NCBI GenBank assembly: GCA_023078555.1 | Contig: CM041196.1 | Span: 2,356,001 to 2,420,000, forward strand | From: Ulva prolifera | Taxonomy: Eukaryota; Chlorophyta; Ulvophyceae; Ulvales; Ulvaceae | Length of the DNA: 64,000 bases | Direction of reading: 5' to 3' | Part shown: positions 10,890 through 21,587 of the stretch, one piece after another | Layout of the letters: the number at the start of each line of letters is the position of its first letter | Position numbering within the stretch: the stretch's first letter is position 1 | Program-made: the position numbers and the translations under genes | The notes under the pieces: model-generated | Told to the model about the DNA's origin: nothing | The model's database searches: none | What the model saw: only the letters and a program-made list of their open reading frames with translations

Positions 10890-12660
10890 GACGAGGAGTG
10901 TTTCCTGCAGTCACCATGGCGCTGGTGACCGGCGCGGCGGTCACTGGTGTGTCATGCGGCCGCGGTGCGTCTGCGATGCTGGTGATGGCTTTCTTGAAGG
11001 GGGATCAGGCGGTCATGGCTGATACCGGCCTGGGCGTGTGGCCTGGGCGTGTGGCCTGGGCGTGTGGCCTGGCCATGGCTCAAGCGTGCTGCCTCGGTGC
11101 TTGCTGTGGCCGTGCGGTTGCGCATGTAATTACTATTATTTAAATAACTATAATAATAATAATATTATAATAGTATTATTTGAATAATCAGAAACAGCTG
11201 TTGCAGCACCACTGTGAGGCGGTCAGCTTTCACAGAAATGGGCACTTTCAAATTTCGAAAACAGTGCACGTCACTGAAACCGCTAAGCAGAATTCAATAC
11301 GGATAACCCAGTTCACGTCCTCGATAACCAAATGTGCATGCTGTGTGAGCAATTCCGGAGTGGAGCTGGTGATCGCACTATTCAGCTTTTTTGCTGTGGT
11401 GGTCGTGTGGCTGACTCTGCAGCCCCCACCCCCCATGACAGGAGCACACTGTGGCTGCACCTCTAGGTTCACTGCAACAGTTATGGCCTTGATTCTTTGG
11501 GGACATGTAGCTGACACACCAAGACATCACCTGACTCGAGCTCGCCGGTACACGTCTCCGTACCTGCAACGTAGCGTCGCTGGCGTGCACGCCTCGCCGC
11601 CCCCGCCAGCACGGCGTAAAGTCTATAAATATAGTTTGCAGATAGCTGTTGCAGTCGGAATTGAGTGCGGTGTGCCACAGGTTGCTCGAGTGCCTGTATC
11701 ACTAGGCTGGTCACTCGGCTGTGCAAGAGCCTGTACTCCACCATTTACAGAGTGCGGGATTCTGTCGGCCACCGGAGACACCCTCTATTTCACTATGCCG
11801 TTCGTCACGTCTTTCATTTACTTGATTTGCTCGCCTGCTAGGGCATCGTAGCCCATGCATTGCCACAAAACTGCTCCCTATGCGCTGTGCATGGCTCAGT
11901 CAGGCCTCTCTCTCATGTTTTGATATGTTTATATGGCATTGTGCATGAAGTGCCGGTTTGTGCATGTGCTGACCGGAGGGCGTTCGGTCGCCACTGTGCC
12001 CCACACTGTTGGGGGCGCCTGGATCTGTTGCTGCGCCTGCTTCATGCGATACGGTTTGCAGCAGCCGGATTTGTGGTGCCACCAACGCCCCTCCGCTCGG
12101 ATGCAGCGGGGCTTGAAGTTCCACGATATGTGTTATCTGCTAGTGCGCACGGCAGAGCCAGCTATGTGAGCCAAGGATTCACCATACTGAATGCCGACAT
12201 TCGGCACCCATTTAGCACCTGAACGGGTGCATTCACGCTGTCACAGGCCCGGAGCGCACCATGATGTCCGAGATCAGACCTTGCGGCCGAAGCTGCCAAA
12301 TCATACGTCAGCGCTGGACAGTCTAATACATGCTTCACGTTTGAACTAAATTCTGATACGAGGCTGCAGTCATCGTAACTAGCGTTGAAGCACGGATCAA
12401 TGCTACCGTCGTGTGCCGTGTCCAACTGGTCCGCTCTTCCGTTGCAGCGCCAATGAATATGGTTGCGAGCACCACCAGTGCCACGCAAGGTAGTGTTCGG
12501 TATCGGAGGGAGCAGGTCACGTTCACCACTGGCTCCGTAGACGTGCAGTGAAGCATTCGGACGTAGCTGTCTTCACCGGCCCACTCATTACCTCCTTCCG
12601 CTGGTTTCCAGGCTTTGTGATCGCTGCGAAGCGCAAAAGTCAAATCCAAAACACATGCAG
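10890..12660. other. spacer between family copies 2 and 3
   Basis: No supported exon. It holds a 14-bp tandem repeat (GGCCTGGGCGTGTG, about three units, 11030-11072), a TGTAA at 11126-11130 that may end copy 2, and an AT-only island at 11130-11190. The remainder shows short overlapping frames without conserved features. Confidence 0.45.
11130..11190. repeat. AT-rich island
   Basis: About 60 bp made almost only of A and T, with ATAATA-type triplets and an imperfect dyad (ATTATTTAAATAA and later TATTATTTGAATAAT). It stands out sharply against the GC-rich surroundings. It lies about 240 bp behind the stop codon of family copy 2, directly after a TGTAA motif. Confidence 0.6.
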
Positions 12661-15600
12661 GAAGCATCTGTAGCGCTCGAAGAGCTCTTCAACGCAGTGC
12701 AGTCGGAGCTGCATGAAGCCAGATCGGTTCGGGCGCGACATACAGCTAATCACCAACTACTGCGGCAGCGCATTGACGTGGCAGCGGAAAACCTCGCAGA
12801 ACTTCACGGAAGAGGTAGAGGGGATGCGCGAGCGCCAGCGTACCCGTCAGGCTGGCTGCGAGGCCAAGCAGGTGCCCGGCCCTGTCTCAGCTCGCACCTG
12901 CCTGTACTCCAGTTCAAAAAGCTCTCGACAACAACGGACTCCACCTCCACATAGACCCATGAAGATTTACAATCCTGCTGCTTGCTTCTGGGCAAGTCCT
13001 GGGTTCAAGCTGTGATGCGCAAGACTCCTCCAACAGCAGCACATGCAGCCATGGACAACACCGAGCTTTCATGGCTCTGGCCTTACAATTTCACGAGACC
13101 GTAAGCAAATGCAATGCACGAGATCATCTGTAATGAAAGCTCTGACATCGTGCTGTGCACCCGGCCCCGGCACTTCATCAGCAGCTGCAGGTAGCCAGAA
13201 GCCGTCCCTCCATTTCATTGCCACGTACGAGCTCTCGCAAATAATGCATCGACACTGTATGCAGGTGCGCCACAAGACAAAGCGGAAACATCCGCAATGC
13301 ATCACACACCCCAGTCACCGAAGCCCCACACCACCGCCAATCAATGCCATGGCCAGGGGAAGTCGCAGCTGCAGCACCGGCCCCCTCAGCCTGCAACACC
13401 CCCGGAGCCACTGCACACCCCCACCACCCCTGCAGCCGCCTGGCTGTTCGAGACTTGCGAGGACCGGTGCGCAGCCCACGTCCCCATCTCCGCCGCAGAT
13501 GCATGCGGCAGCTGCACGCCAGCCCAAGGCCGCCCCCTGCAGCCCCCCGAGATCATCTGCGGCGCCAAGGCGTTCATGGCCGCAGAGGCGGCGGCGCGGC
13601 ACGTGGCCGTCGAGGACGTATGCTGGTGGTTCCAGTCAGGGTATGAGGTGGCCGAGGGCGGCGACAGGCTCGCGTGGAGCACCAGCTTTGTCACAAGCGC
13701 CTGCTCCGCGGCCTTCTCAACATTCTTCATGCTGAACGTGCTGGAGTGCGCCTTCATCACCGCCGCCCGCGCCACCGCAGACGGCCCCGCGGCGACCGGT
13801 GCGCCGTTCATGCATCATGCGCCACCTCCTGGCCACGCCGCACCGCCGCATGCTGTGATGTGCTGTGCTGTGCTGTGCTGTGTGCATGGCAGCAGGGCGG
13901 TGTCAGTGCGAGTGCTGCTACAGCCATTAAGTGCTGGCAGTTGCTGACCCACATCAGCACAAAGAAGCTGCGCAGATCTGTGTGGCAGGCGCTGGTGGCC
14001 ACTGCCAACGCGCACCAACACCAACTGGGCTGTGGTGCAGAATATGATGCACAATGGGACACCGGAGCAGCTCCCCCGACGGCTGTGGATCCTGTGCATG
14101 CCTCCCTCAGCAGCTCGTCTGATGGAGGGCCCCCCCCTTGCGCACCCGCGAGCGCCCCTCCCATGTTCCCCCCTGCACACGCCGCTGAGACGCAGCATGG
14201 CGGGACAGATTCGCCCGCATCCCCCCCCGCCGGACTCGACTCACACTGCCGCAGCCCCCATGATGGCCACGCTGCAGCATCATCCGGCGCAGCAGCGACA
14301 TATGAGCAGTCGTCCGCTTCTACGGAGGATGTATGCATGCAGTCCATGCATGAGCCCGGCAGGCTGCAGCCGGAGCACTCCGGGCCGCGTCTCAGCTGCG
14401 GGGTGGGGCGCTCGTGCGAGGTGGAGGCTGCCGCAGCGGGCATGCTGCGGCGGCTGGTGCGGAGCTACGAGGGCGTGCTGCCACGGCCGCAGGTCGCATG
14501 CATGCTGCGGGACTTTGTGGCGCTGATGCGGCGCTTTGCGGCGAGCAACGCCGCGCGGACGCCGAGGGAGGACTACCCCCCCGCAGTGCACATCATGCAT
14601 GGGGGTTACGACGGCGGAGGCTGCGCGGCGGAGGGCATGCATGTGGAGTCAGAGGGCGGAGTGGAGCAGAAGATGCGTGTGATGGTGAAGGGGGCGGGCG
14701 AGGCGATCGCGTGCGTGCTAGCAACCCTGGTAGCCACGTCAATGACACTCCAGGCGGAGCTGGAGCGACAGGTGTGGCTGTCACCTGGATCGCGTGGGGC
14801 AGGTCAAGCTGATATTGCGGCTGGGCACTGGCATGCATATGCATCCGGCAAAATGTGTGTCGGTGTTTATCCACCGATACTCCGAATTTGTTGGGTGCTG
14901 GATTTGTTAGACAAGTGGGGCATGCGACTTGCGGTCCGAATTGTCCGACTTCAGCATGGGCTGCGAGCGTGACTACCCCGGGCTGCAGTAAGCGGCCACA
15001 CCCCTCGCCGAAACCCTCTGCGGCCTCTCTTTACAACTCGCTCACCGGCGCGCTGTGCACATAGCGGCGGGCAGGGGCGAACGGGCGAGACGTTCACATG
15101 CGTATTCCACACGTCCCCGGTATCCAAATCCTCCAAACACCCCACCCGCGGGGCACAGCAGCAACGACAACCATGCGCAGCATTGCCCCTGCAGCGTGGA
15201 GAGTTGCAGACCGAAACAGGTGGTGCGCATGCATGCATGCAGGCGTCTGCGGCAGGGGCGCCGGGCCGTGTGGAGGTGGACGTCGAGGCGCTGCGGGCGC
15301 GCGGCCGCAGCAGGGTCCTGGACGGGGCGGTCCACGTGTTCCTGCTGCAGAGTCACGTGTGCCCCAACGTGCGGCGGGACATGCTGGAGTTCCGCGCATG
15401 CATGGACGGCACCTTCTGCCAGGTGCGGCCGACCCCCCCCCCCTCTTCTGCTGCCGGGCTCCGATGGCCTGCTACCTGCAGATGCCTCTGATGTACGAGC
15501 ATAGGTGACTGCATGCTTTACGTACATACCCCCACATGCGTGGGCAGGAGTCTGAGTTCGGGTGTGTATTTGTGCGTGCATGTGAATGTCCGGGGCAGGC

Positions 15601-16487
15601 ATGCTGGCTGCCGCAGCGATTGGCTTGTCCGCAGCGCGCAGCACACAGCATAGTTGCGAGGGACCATGCTGTGCGCTGGGGGTCCGCCTCATTGGCTGTG
15701 GTCGTGGCGGCCTCGGCGGAGCACGCGCATTGTGCTCCAAACGTAGGGCCAGCCGACAGTGCGTGAATCATTGCGGACCTGGTGGCGGTTTGGCACGCAA
15801 CGGTTGGTCGGATGCGGAGTGCCACGCACGGTAGCCTCATCTGTATTGTCGGCTGGCGGTCACGCATCTGGGCGTGACATGCAGCTGGAGGACTGTAACG
15901 TGACCGTGTGCTCGCTGCTGGACGCGTCACCGGCGCAGGCCGCGGCCGCGGAGGGGCTGTGGGAGGAGTGGCGGCGGCACCGCCGCGCGCAGGACGGCCG
16001 CCTCGCCGCCGCGCTGCGCACGCTGGCCGCGCTGCCCACACCCGCGGCGATCCCCACCGCCTTCCTGCGCCACCTCAGCGCTGTGGCTGAGGGGGCAGCC
16101 CCCGCAGGCATCAAGCGAAGCCGCGGGGGCGGCAGCGCCGCTGCTGAGGCGGAGGATGCCATAGGGTTTGTGGGGTCTGTCGTTGGGACACACATGCGCT
16201 TGGCGGCGGCCGAGGCGGTGCGGGAGCTCCTGGCCGCGAGTGCGGAGGAGATCGCGGGTCTTGCAGAGTTCCTCGGAAGGGTGTGGCTGCCATCGGACGC
16301 TGTAGGCGACTGGGGCATGGTGGCCGTGTGGGCATCGACGGTGAAGCTGTGTGCGATGTGCGACATGCTGCGCGTGCTGCAGCTGCTGGCGCAGCAGCGG
16401 CAGCGGAAGCGCTTGGAGGGGGCGATGGCTCAGCTTGGGGTGGGCCCAGGCGCCTCGGAGGCACGATCGCAACTTGCAGGCAGCTGA
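12661..16487 (+). CDS. uncharacterised tandem-family protein, copy 3
   Basis: Exons: A 12661-12814, B 13265-13798, C 14041-14771, D 15243-15422, E 15885-16487, about 733 residues without the first exon. Phases 1, 1, 0, 0 match the other copies, and exon A has a clean GAG|GTAGAG donor. It is the most diverged copy: exon A shares the coiled-coil pattern (LEELFNAVQSEL), B carries VCWWFQSGYEVAEGGDRLAW, C has a longer Pro/Ser/His-rich linker before LSCGVGRSC, D has VEALRARGRSRVLDGAV, and E has LWEEWRRHRRAQDGRL, KRSRGG and CDMLRVLQLLAQQRQ, ending RSQLAGS. An in-frame ATG two codons before exon A (12655) could be a start instead. Strong protein-level conservation with diverging introns suggests selection in all copies (inference). 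Function unknown. Confidence 0.72.
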
Positions 16488-16944
16488 CATGGATGTCTCG
16501 AGGTGTTCAAGCCAAGACACACAGCGAGGTGAAGCGCAGCGAGGTAATCCAACAAGTGCAATTGGCAGCAGGTGTGCGTGTGCAAGCCACGACCAGTTTT
16601 GCAAGAAGCTTGAAGCAGGAAGCGAGCGCGGCACTGGACCCGCACCCCTCAGGGGGCGAGTCTACGTGGCTTGTCCCCCGTGCCGATTGCAGTTGACTCT
16701 TAGTAGATGCTGTGAGTATCAAGGCTGTTGTGTGTGGGTGTCTCTGCCTGGGCTTCTGCGGCCCGGCTGATGTCGCCGCCCTGGCTTGGCGTCCATGGTG
16801 CATGCACAGGCTATTCGGCGGCGTTAATGTTGAAAGGAAGCCCCCCCCCCCCCCCCCTCCCCGAGGATCTTACCAGCGTGCCGACTGACAGGATCCTGCC
16901 GACCGGCCAGCGTATTCAGGTCGACACTCCCGCGCAGTTGTTTG
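16488..16944. other. 3' flank of family copy 3 with poly-C run
   Basis: No exon is supported. A run of about 17 C (16841-16857) interrupts the sequence. It then passes into the tail of the minus-strand retrotransposon fragment. Confidence 0.45.
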
Positions 16945-17549
16945 TTTCAAAAGAGTGACCGGAAGAAGACAAACACCAAAACAGAATCTCATCCGAATCA
17001 GCAGCAACACATGCACACACGATCACACTACAATCGCACCCACACCATAGTCCGGCAGGATCGCGTCCTCCAGGCCCGCATCGTACCGCAGCCCTTGCTC
17101 ACGAGAGATGACAAGCCCAGACTTCCGATACATGGCCCCATTGCCCCGCTGCATCGACACCGACAGCAGTGTCACAGCACCCGCAACGCCCACTGGACAA
17201 GCGTGCCTTTGGAGATGCGCCCACTAGCAGCAGCCACATCCCCCAACTGGCCAATGAACCTCACGGCAGCCTTGCCCATGAAGCCGCACGAATCGACGGC
17301 AAACGGAACAAAGCGGAACGCGGCATGGTCAGCTGCAGGCAAGTCCGGCTGGAAGCAGTCCCGCTTCCTGTTCTCCGCCCGCTCCGCCGTCCCACGCGTC
17401 TCCCGTGCCGCAGCGGCCACGTACGAGGCCGCCGGCGCATGCGTGACCACGACTTCCACGGCAGCCATCTCCAGGCGCGTGACCACGACTATGTCCCCGC
17501 GACGATTCAGCTCGACACCCGCGCCCCAGGCAAGGACACTCCCGTGCAT
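16945..17549 (-). mobile_element. LINE polyprotein C-terminal fragment, frameshifted
   Basis: On the minus strand, 17549-17172 reads as the C-terminal part of a non-LTR retrotransposon polyprotein: RRGDIVVV, VEVVVTHAPAASY, then RKR, and FRFVPFAVDSCGFMGKAAVRF. The D…VxVV…K pattern resembles a restriction-like nuclease core (inference). The frame then shifts by one base; it continues as LSVSMQRGNGAMYRKSGLV, the usual family ending. The 3' end reads CACTCTTTTG, the same tail found at 19.2, 19.35 and 55.3 kb. The element is 5'-truncated and dead. Confidence 0.72.
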
Positions 17550-17619
17550 GACTCATCGGATCTGGACGACGAGGGCTCTTTTGCTGCGCCTTTCTGCACC
17601 AGTTCACTTTTCTGTTACA

Positions 17620-17735
17620 GTTTCTCTTCAAATCAGATTCAATTCGGATGAGATTGTCTTGCTGTATTCAAATCTGTTCACACCAGTGCACTCTTCTGCA
17701 TGCGCAGAACATGCAAGAACTCTTCTGTAACAGGA
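17620..17735 (+). mobile_element. possible LINE 3' tail, inverted to its neighbour
   Basis: The sequence TTCGGATGAGATT is followed by CTCTTCTG and GTAACA. It resembles, in plus orientation, the 3' end of the minus-strand fragment at 16945-17549 (which contains CTCATCCGAATC in plus reading). Together they form a tail-out inverted pair. The match is imperfect, so the call is tentative. Confidence 0.35.
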
Positions 17736-19197
17736 CTCTAGATCTGCCGTAACACATGCACAGCGTCACATGTACAAGGCCCCTGCCGCCGTACGCATTC
17801 CGGACGCACGCCGTTCGCTACCCGCGATATTCAATCCCCGTGGTGGACAAGCAGTTGCTGACCCCGCGCTGCAGGCTGCCACACCTCGAGCCTGCTCATG
17901 AGCGCCCTCGAACACCAACGTTAACGCTGCACCGTCTGTGACCGTTACACGCAGTGCGCGCTGCAACCGGTGCTTGCGTGGCAACTAGCGGTGTCAGCAG
18001 ACGTACGCGTCATGCCCTGGTGCCTTTTCAGCCGTTCTTACATGCGACGGACCGACGCTTTAGGACCGGATAAAAATGACCCTGCAACTAGTGCTTGCGT
18101 GGCACTGCAAAATTTGAACACGGTGGCAGCTGGCGGTTTCAAAGCTGATCATAGCCATGCATGGCACGGTGCCTTTTCGACGGAGGCACATCGATGGTCT
18201 GGTGCGGATTAATCTGACCGCACCGCGGAAGGGTCGACGATACGAGGCGGTCATCCGCCGCCGCAGCCGTGCACTGTGAAGCAGTACACATCTTTTTTTA
18301 GCGCTGCGAAGCAGCTTGCGCGGTCGAGAACGCGTGTGGCGAGGGGCGCCGACATTTCTCAGCGCCGTCGGTTTGCGAGCTCGACGCATGCACGATTACA
18401 CCGTCATGTCTTCCATGATTTGCACACGACCCGATTCAATGTAAAGCTGTGAGCTGGAGCCTTCGAGCTGCTTGGTCCATCACTGCTCCGACTTCATCCT
18501 GACACGTGGTACCGGCAGTCACTTGGCACGCCCTTCGACCGCCGCTGCATGCAGCTGCCCCCGTGGCCGAGACCAGACGTACGCAATTATTATTCTGTAT
18601 CACTGAAGCGCGAATCTGCGCAGATAGACACAGTACAGGATTGCGCCACGAAGTCGCGAGTCTACCAGTGGCACCGTCGTGCACATTGCGTACTGGCCTT
18701 GTGGGCCTACCCGCCGCGCGGTATTCGCGCCCGCCTGCAGTTGAGGCCAAATCGCCCAGACCTTTCTGCCAACGCCGGCGGCCAATTGCAGGAGGACAGA
18801 AGGGCAGTGTATAGCACACAAGAGTGGAACGGCGCGGTCAGACTCGTCGCAAGGTTCGCGCCACCGTGTTTCACAAAAGAGGTTCGCGCCACCGTACGTG
18901 CAGCTGCAGTGCACGACGCGCCGCGTACCGTACCAGACGCGCGTTCGAGTTGACCCCCGGGCCTGGCCTGGACGTCCGACGTGAGTCGACGCTCAAGTGA
19001 TCAGCAGGTGTGCGACTGAACCCTTTCGTGCGGACGCATTCAGCACGTCAGGAATGACGCTGATTTGAGTGAGAACCGGGACAATATTTATACATTAATG
19101 TATACATTGGCTTTGGTTATTGATTGGGCCGGCGCCGTTCTATCTTCTCCCGCGCGCGCGCTTGCAGTTGCCGGGCGGCACCATATGGTTCATGCAT
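17736..19197. other. intergenic, no gene seen
   Basis: Frames are short and overlap on both strands. A direct repeat of GAGGTTCGCGCCACCGT type occurs twice around 18855-18895. No splice-consistent coding block or recognised family is visible. Confidence 0.4.
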
Positions 19198-19236
19198 GGT
19201 TCAGTGTTTGTTTTCTCCCGTTCACTCTTTTGTAAC
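19198..19236 (+). mobile_element. LINE 3' tail, plus orientation
   Basis: A short tail containing TTTCTCCCGTTCACTC and ending in TTTTGTAAC. It is the mirror image of the tail at 19345-19385 and matches the 3' end of the fragment at 16945-17549. With no coding sequence it is an extremely 5'-truncated insertion or a remnant. Confidence 0.6.
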
Positions 19237-19344
19237 AAACTGCATGGTAAATCTCTCATTTGCAACTGCACAAGTACGCGTGCACCGAGGCCGCAGCCGC
19301 GCGCATTCACCCTGCTCTGTGCCGGATCAACGCATATCTCGAGA

Positions 19345-19385
19345 TTACAAAAGAGTGAACGGGAGAAAGTGAACACTGAAACCGA
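19345..19385 (-). mobile_element. LINE 3' tail, minus orientation
   Basis: It begins TTACAAAAGAGTGAAC and continues through GGGAGAAAGTGAACAC. It is the inverted partner of 19198-19236, about 108 bp away, with the GTAA ends facing each other. The same tail recurs at 55304-55345 and at the 3' end of 16945-17549. Confidence 0.6.
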
Positions 19386-19846
19386 ATCTCATATCTCTAG
19401 ATTGCCGTACGTGCGGCCGCGATTGCAATGCCATGGACAGGTCCTTGAAGCAACTTTGTGGCCGCGCGCGGTAGCAGCCACTCTCTTGTAACACAACGTT
19501 GACGGCTGCCAGTGGCCGGCCGGTTGGCCATCCATCTCTTAAGATCTCTGCCAATTGGCATACTGCTGCGTCATGATAGACAGTCGTCCATGGCCATGGC
19601 CAACGTATGGCTGCAGCTGCCAACCACCGCGCACTCTCACACGTCCTTGAAACATCGCAGAAAAGTGACGTGGCCAGGGCAAATTTTTAAACACAATGTG
19701 CACCAGCACCCTCAATGGACTGGCACTATAGTCACGGTGTAGCTAGTAGGAGTTGTCCAACGCGTCCATGAGGCCGTGGCCGGCATATGGCAGGCTGGCA
19801 TGTACGTACAGGAGAATTCTTCGAAATGAGTTGGTATTGTGGCATG

Positions 19847-19950
19847 CTACTTGCTGCGCATCCAGTACTACTTGCTGTGCATCCAGTACTACTTGCTGCG
19901 CATCCAGTACTACTTGCTGCGCATCCACTACTACTACTAGTAGTAGTACT
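19847..19950. repeat. 21-bp minisatellite with palindromic end
   Basis: Four units of 21 bp (CTACTTGCTGCGCATCCAGTA with single-base variants) run from 19847 to 19930. They end in a perfect palindrome, CTACTAGTAGTAG within 19931-19950. Both strands stay open because 21 is a multiple of three; the 7-residue peptide repeats in those frames are therefore artefacts. Confidence 0.85.
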
Positions 19951-20243
19951 TGGCCACATGCACTGCCTAGGCAGCTGCACGCGAACGTGACAGCAGCTTA
20001 AGCTTGTTGGACTTGAAGCAACTTGTTGAACAGGCTAGCAGTGACTTGTGGACTCAGCAATGCCGGTCTGTCGCCCGTAGACACTGCGAGCTGATCACAC
20101 CGTGTAGGGGGAGCTGCCATATGCATGAGGTGCGTACGCGCGTGCACATGAGCAGCCCGCACTGTGGCCCCGGGGGCGGGTTGCGAGGTGGCGGTGGTGC
20201 GCTTGTGTGATTATCGGTATGACCTGGGGGGCCTCTGTGTGCA

Positions 20244-20246
<3 letters not shown>

Positions 20247-20317
<71 letters not shown>

Positions 20318-20378
20318 GCTGTGGCTGTCGCTGTGGCTGTCGCTGTGGCTGTCGCTGTGGCTGTGGCTGTGGCTGTGT
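20247..20378. repeat. (GT)35 microsatellite followed by 12-bp repeat
   Basis: A pure GT run at 20247-20316 leads directly into four units of CGCTGTGGCTGT and then CTGTGG repeats. A 100-bp sequence further downstream (20535-20650) is shared with the flank of the giant GT tract at 24.8 kb. Confidence 0.9.
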
Positions 20379-20534
20379 GACTGCGTGGCTGCAGCCTGGG
20401 GGCGCGAGGACTGACGTGTGCGGGTTGCATGTGGGTGTACATGCATGGCATATGCCATGTAGGTGTACATGCCATGTAGGTGTACATGCCACAGTGACAT
20501 GTACATGCCACAGTGTGGTGGTCTACAACTGGAC

Positions 20535-20650
20535 ACATGTTGCTTGTTGATGATTGCATGTGTGTGTGATGCCCCTGTTTGTGACCTGCGGTGCTACTTG
20601 CCTCGCTGGCTTTGGCCCTGCAGCTGTTCACGTAACGCATGTGCACTGCA
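20535..20650 (+). repeat. dispersed repeat downstream of GT tract (copy 1)
   Basis: This holds CCTGCGGTGCTACTTGCCTC and GCTGGCTTTG, then GTAACG and GTGCAC. The same order occurs at 26725-26836 behind the other GT tract. The two loci therefore share an element in which a GT-rich stretch precedes this unit. No coding capacity is seen. Confidence 0.6.
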
Positions 20651-20787
20651 CATGCGCTGGCTGGCAGGCCATACTCAGTCACCGCCGTGCGCGCCGGCGG
20701 TGCACGCCTGGGCGTTGTGGATTGCAATTGTGAGGGAGCTAGGCTGTAAATTTAACTACAAAGACATCTAGCTTTAAAGCTGCATAC

Positions 20788-20889
20788 CAGTGTTGGGCTG
20801 CTTTGCAGCATTTCCGGGTCTGCCACCCAGAAATTAGACCTGAATATTCAGAATTGCTACATTTGACCAGGCCCGGCGACCCAACACTG
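20788..20889 (+). mobile_element. hAT-like MITE, complete 102-bp copy
   Basis: It begins CAGTGTTGGGCTGC and ends GCGACCCAACACTG, giving inverted repeats of about 10 bp (CAGTGTTGGG). The flanking octamers CTGCATAC and CTGCCTGC agree at six of eight positions, fitting a decayed 8-bp target duplication as made by hAT transposases (family knowledge). It is the best preserved of the three copies here. Confidence 0.78.
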
Positions 20890-21072
20890 CTGCCTGCGCT
20901 GGTCATGAAAGCATGTTTATGTATATATGTGCGGGAGTTGTGTGCTTGTGATCACGGGTCGTGTGCTGCAGCACATTTATTTCTTCGAGGCCACTGGGTG
21001 CCCACACCGGTGACCTGTCGAGACTCCAGCGTACGTGCCTCGGAGGCATGAGCTGCAGACAACGGCACCAGT

Positions 21073-21170
21073 GGACGTGCCGGCAGCCACATGTAGTTAC
21101 AAAGGACAGAGGCCGGGAAGCGAGCCGTTGCCAGGAATACACACAGAGGACATGCCGGCAGCCACATGTA
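21073..21170 (-). mobile_element. 52-bp truncated LINE 3' end with 23-bp target duplication
   Basis: The insert 21096-21147 is the reverse complement of the last part of the LINE units at 51.9-53.9 kb: GTTACAAAGGACAGAGGCCG, then AGCCGTTGCCAGGAATACAC. It is flanked by 21073-21095 and 21148-21170, two 23-bp direct repeats (GGAC[G/A]TGCCGGCAGCCACA…) with one mismatch. This is the signature of target-primed reverse transcription with extreme 5' truncation. Confidence 0.8.
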
Positions 21171-21587
21171 TAGTTGATCGCGCTTGTAGCGCATGCAGAT
21201 CATCGTTGAGTCCACATGTGGTTTTCCAATTCGATTCCTGGTCCTCGAGCACCAACTATAGTATACTAGTCAGTGACTAGTAATAGGCCGCACACCTGCA
21301 GCTGTACATGCATATGCAGCCAGAGATAACAGCAACAATGTTACGCAGGCAAAGTGCTTTGGTTACCTGCCACACTGCAAGCCTTGTCGCCTCGCATGCG
21401 CCCATTTACCAATCGTGCACAAGCGCCCCATGCGCTTCACTTCAAGATCGGCCGCGCGAATGTTAACAGCTGCGCATGCATGTGTAGATCGACCCCGCAC
21501 AACTTCAAGGGCACCGCAAGTCCCCTCCAGCAGCAGACCTTTGACAAGCACCCCTGCGCCACAAGCCGCGTCGGCAGCACTCGCACC

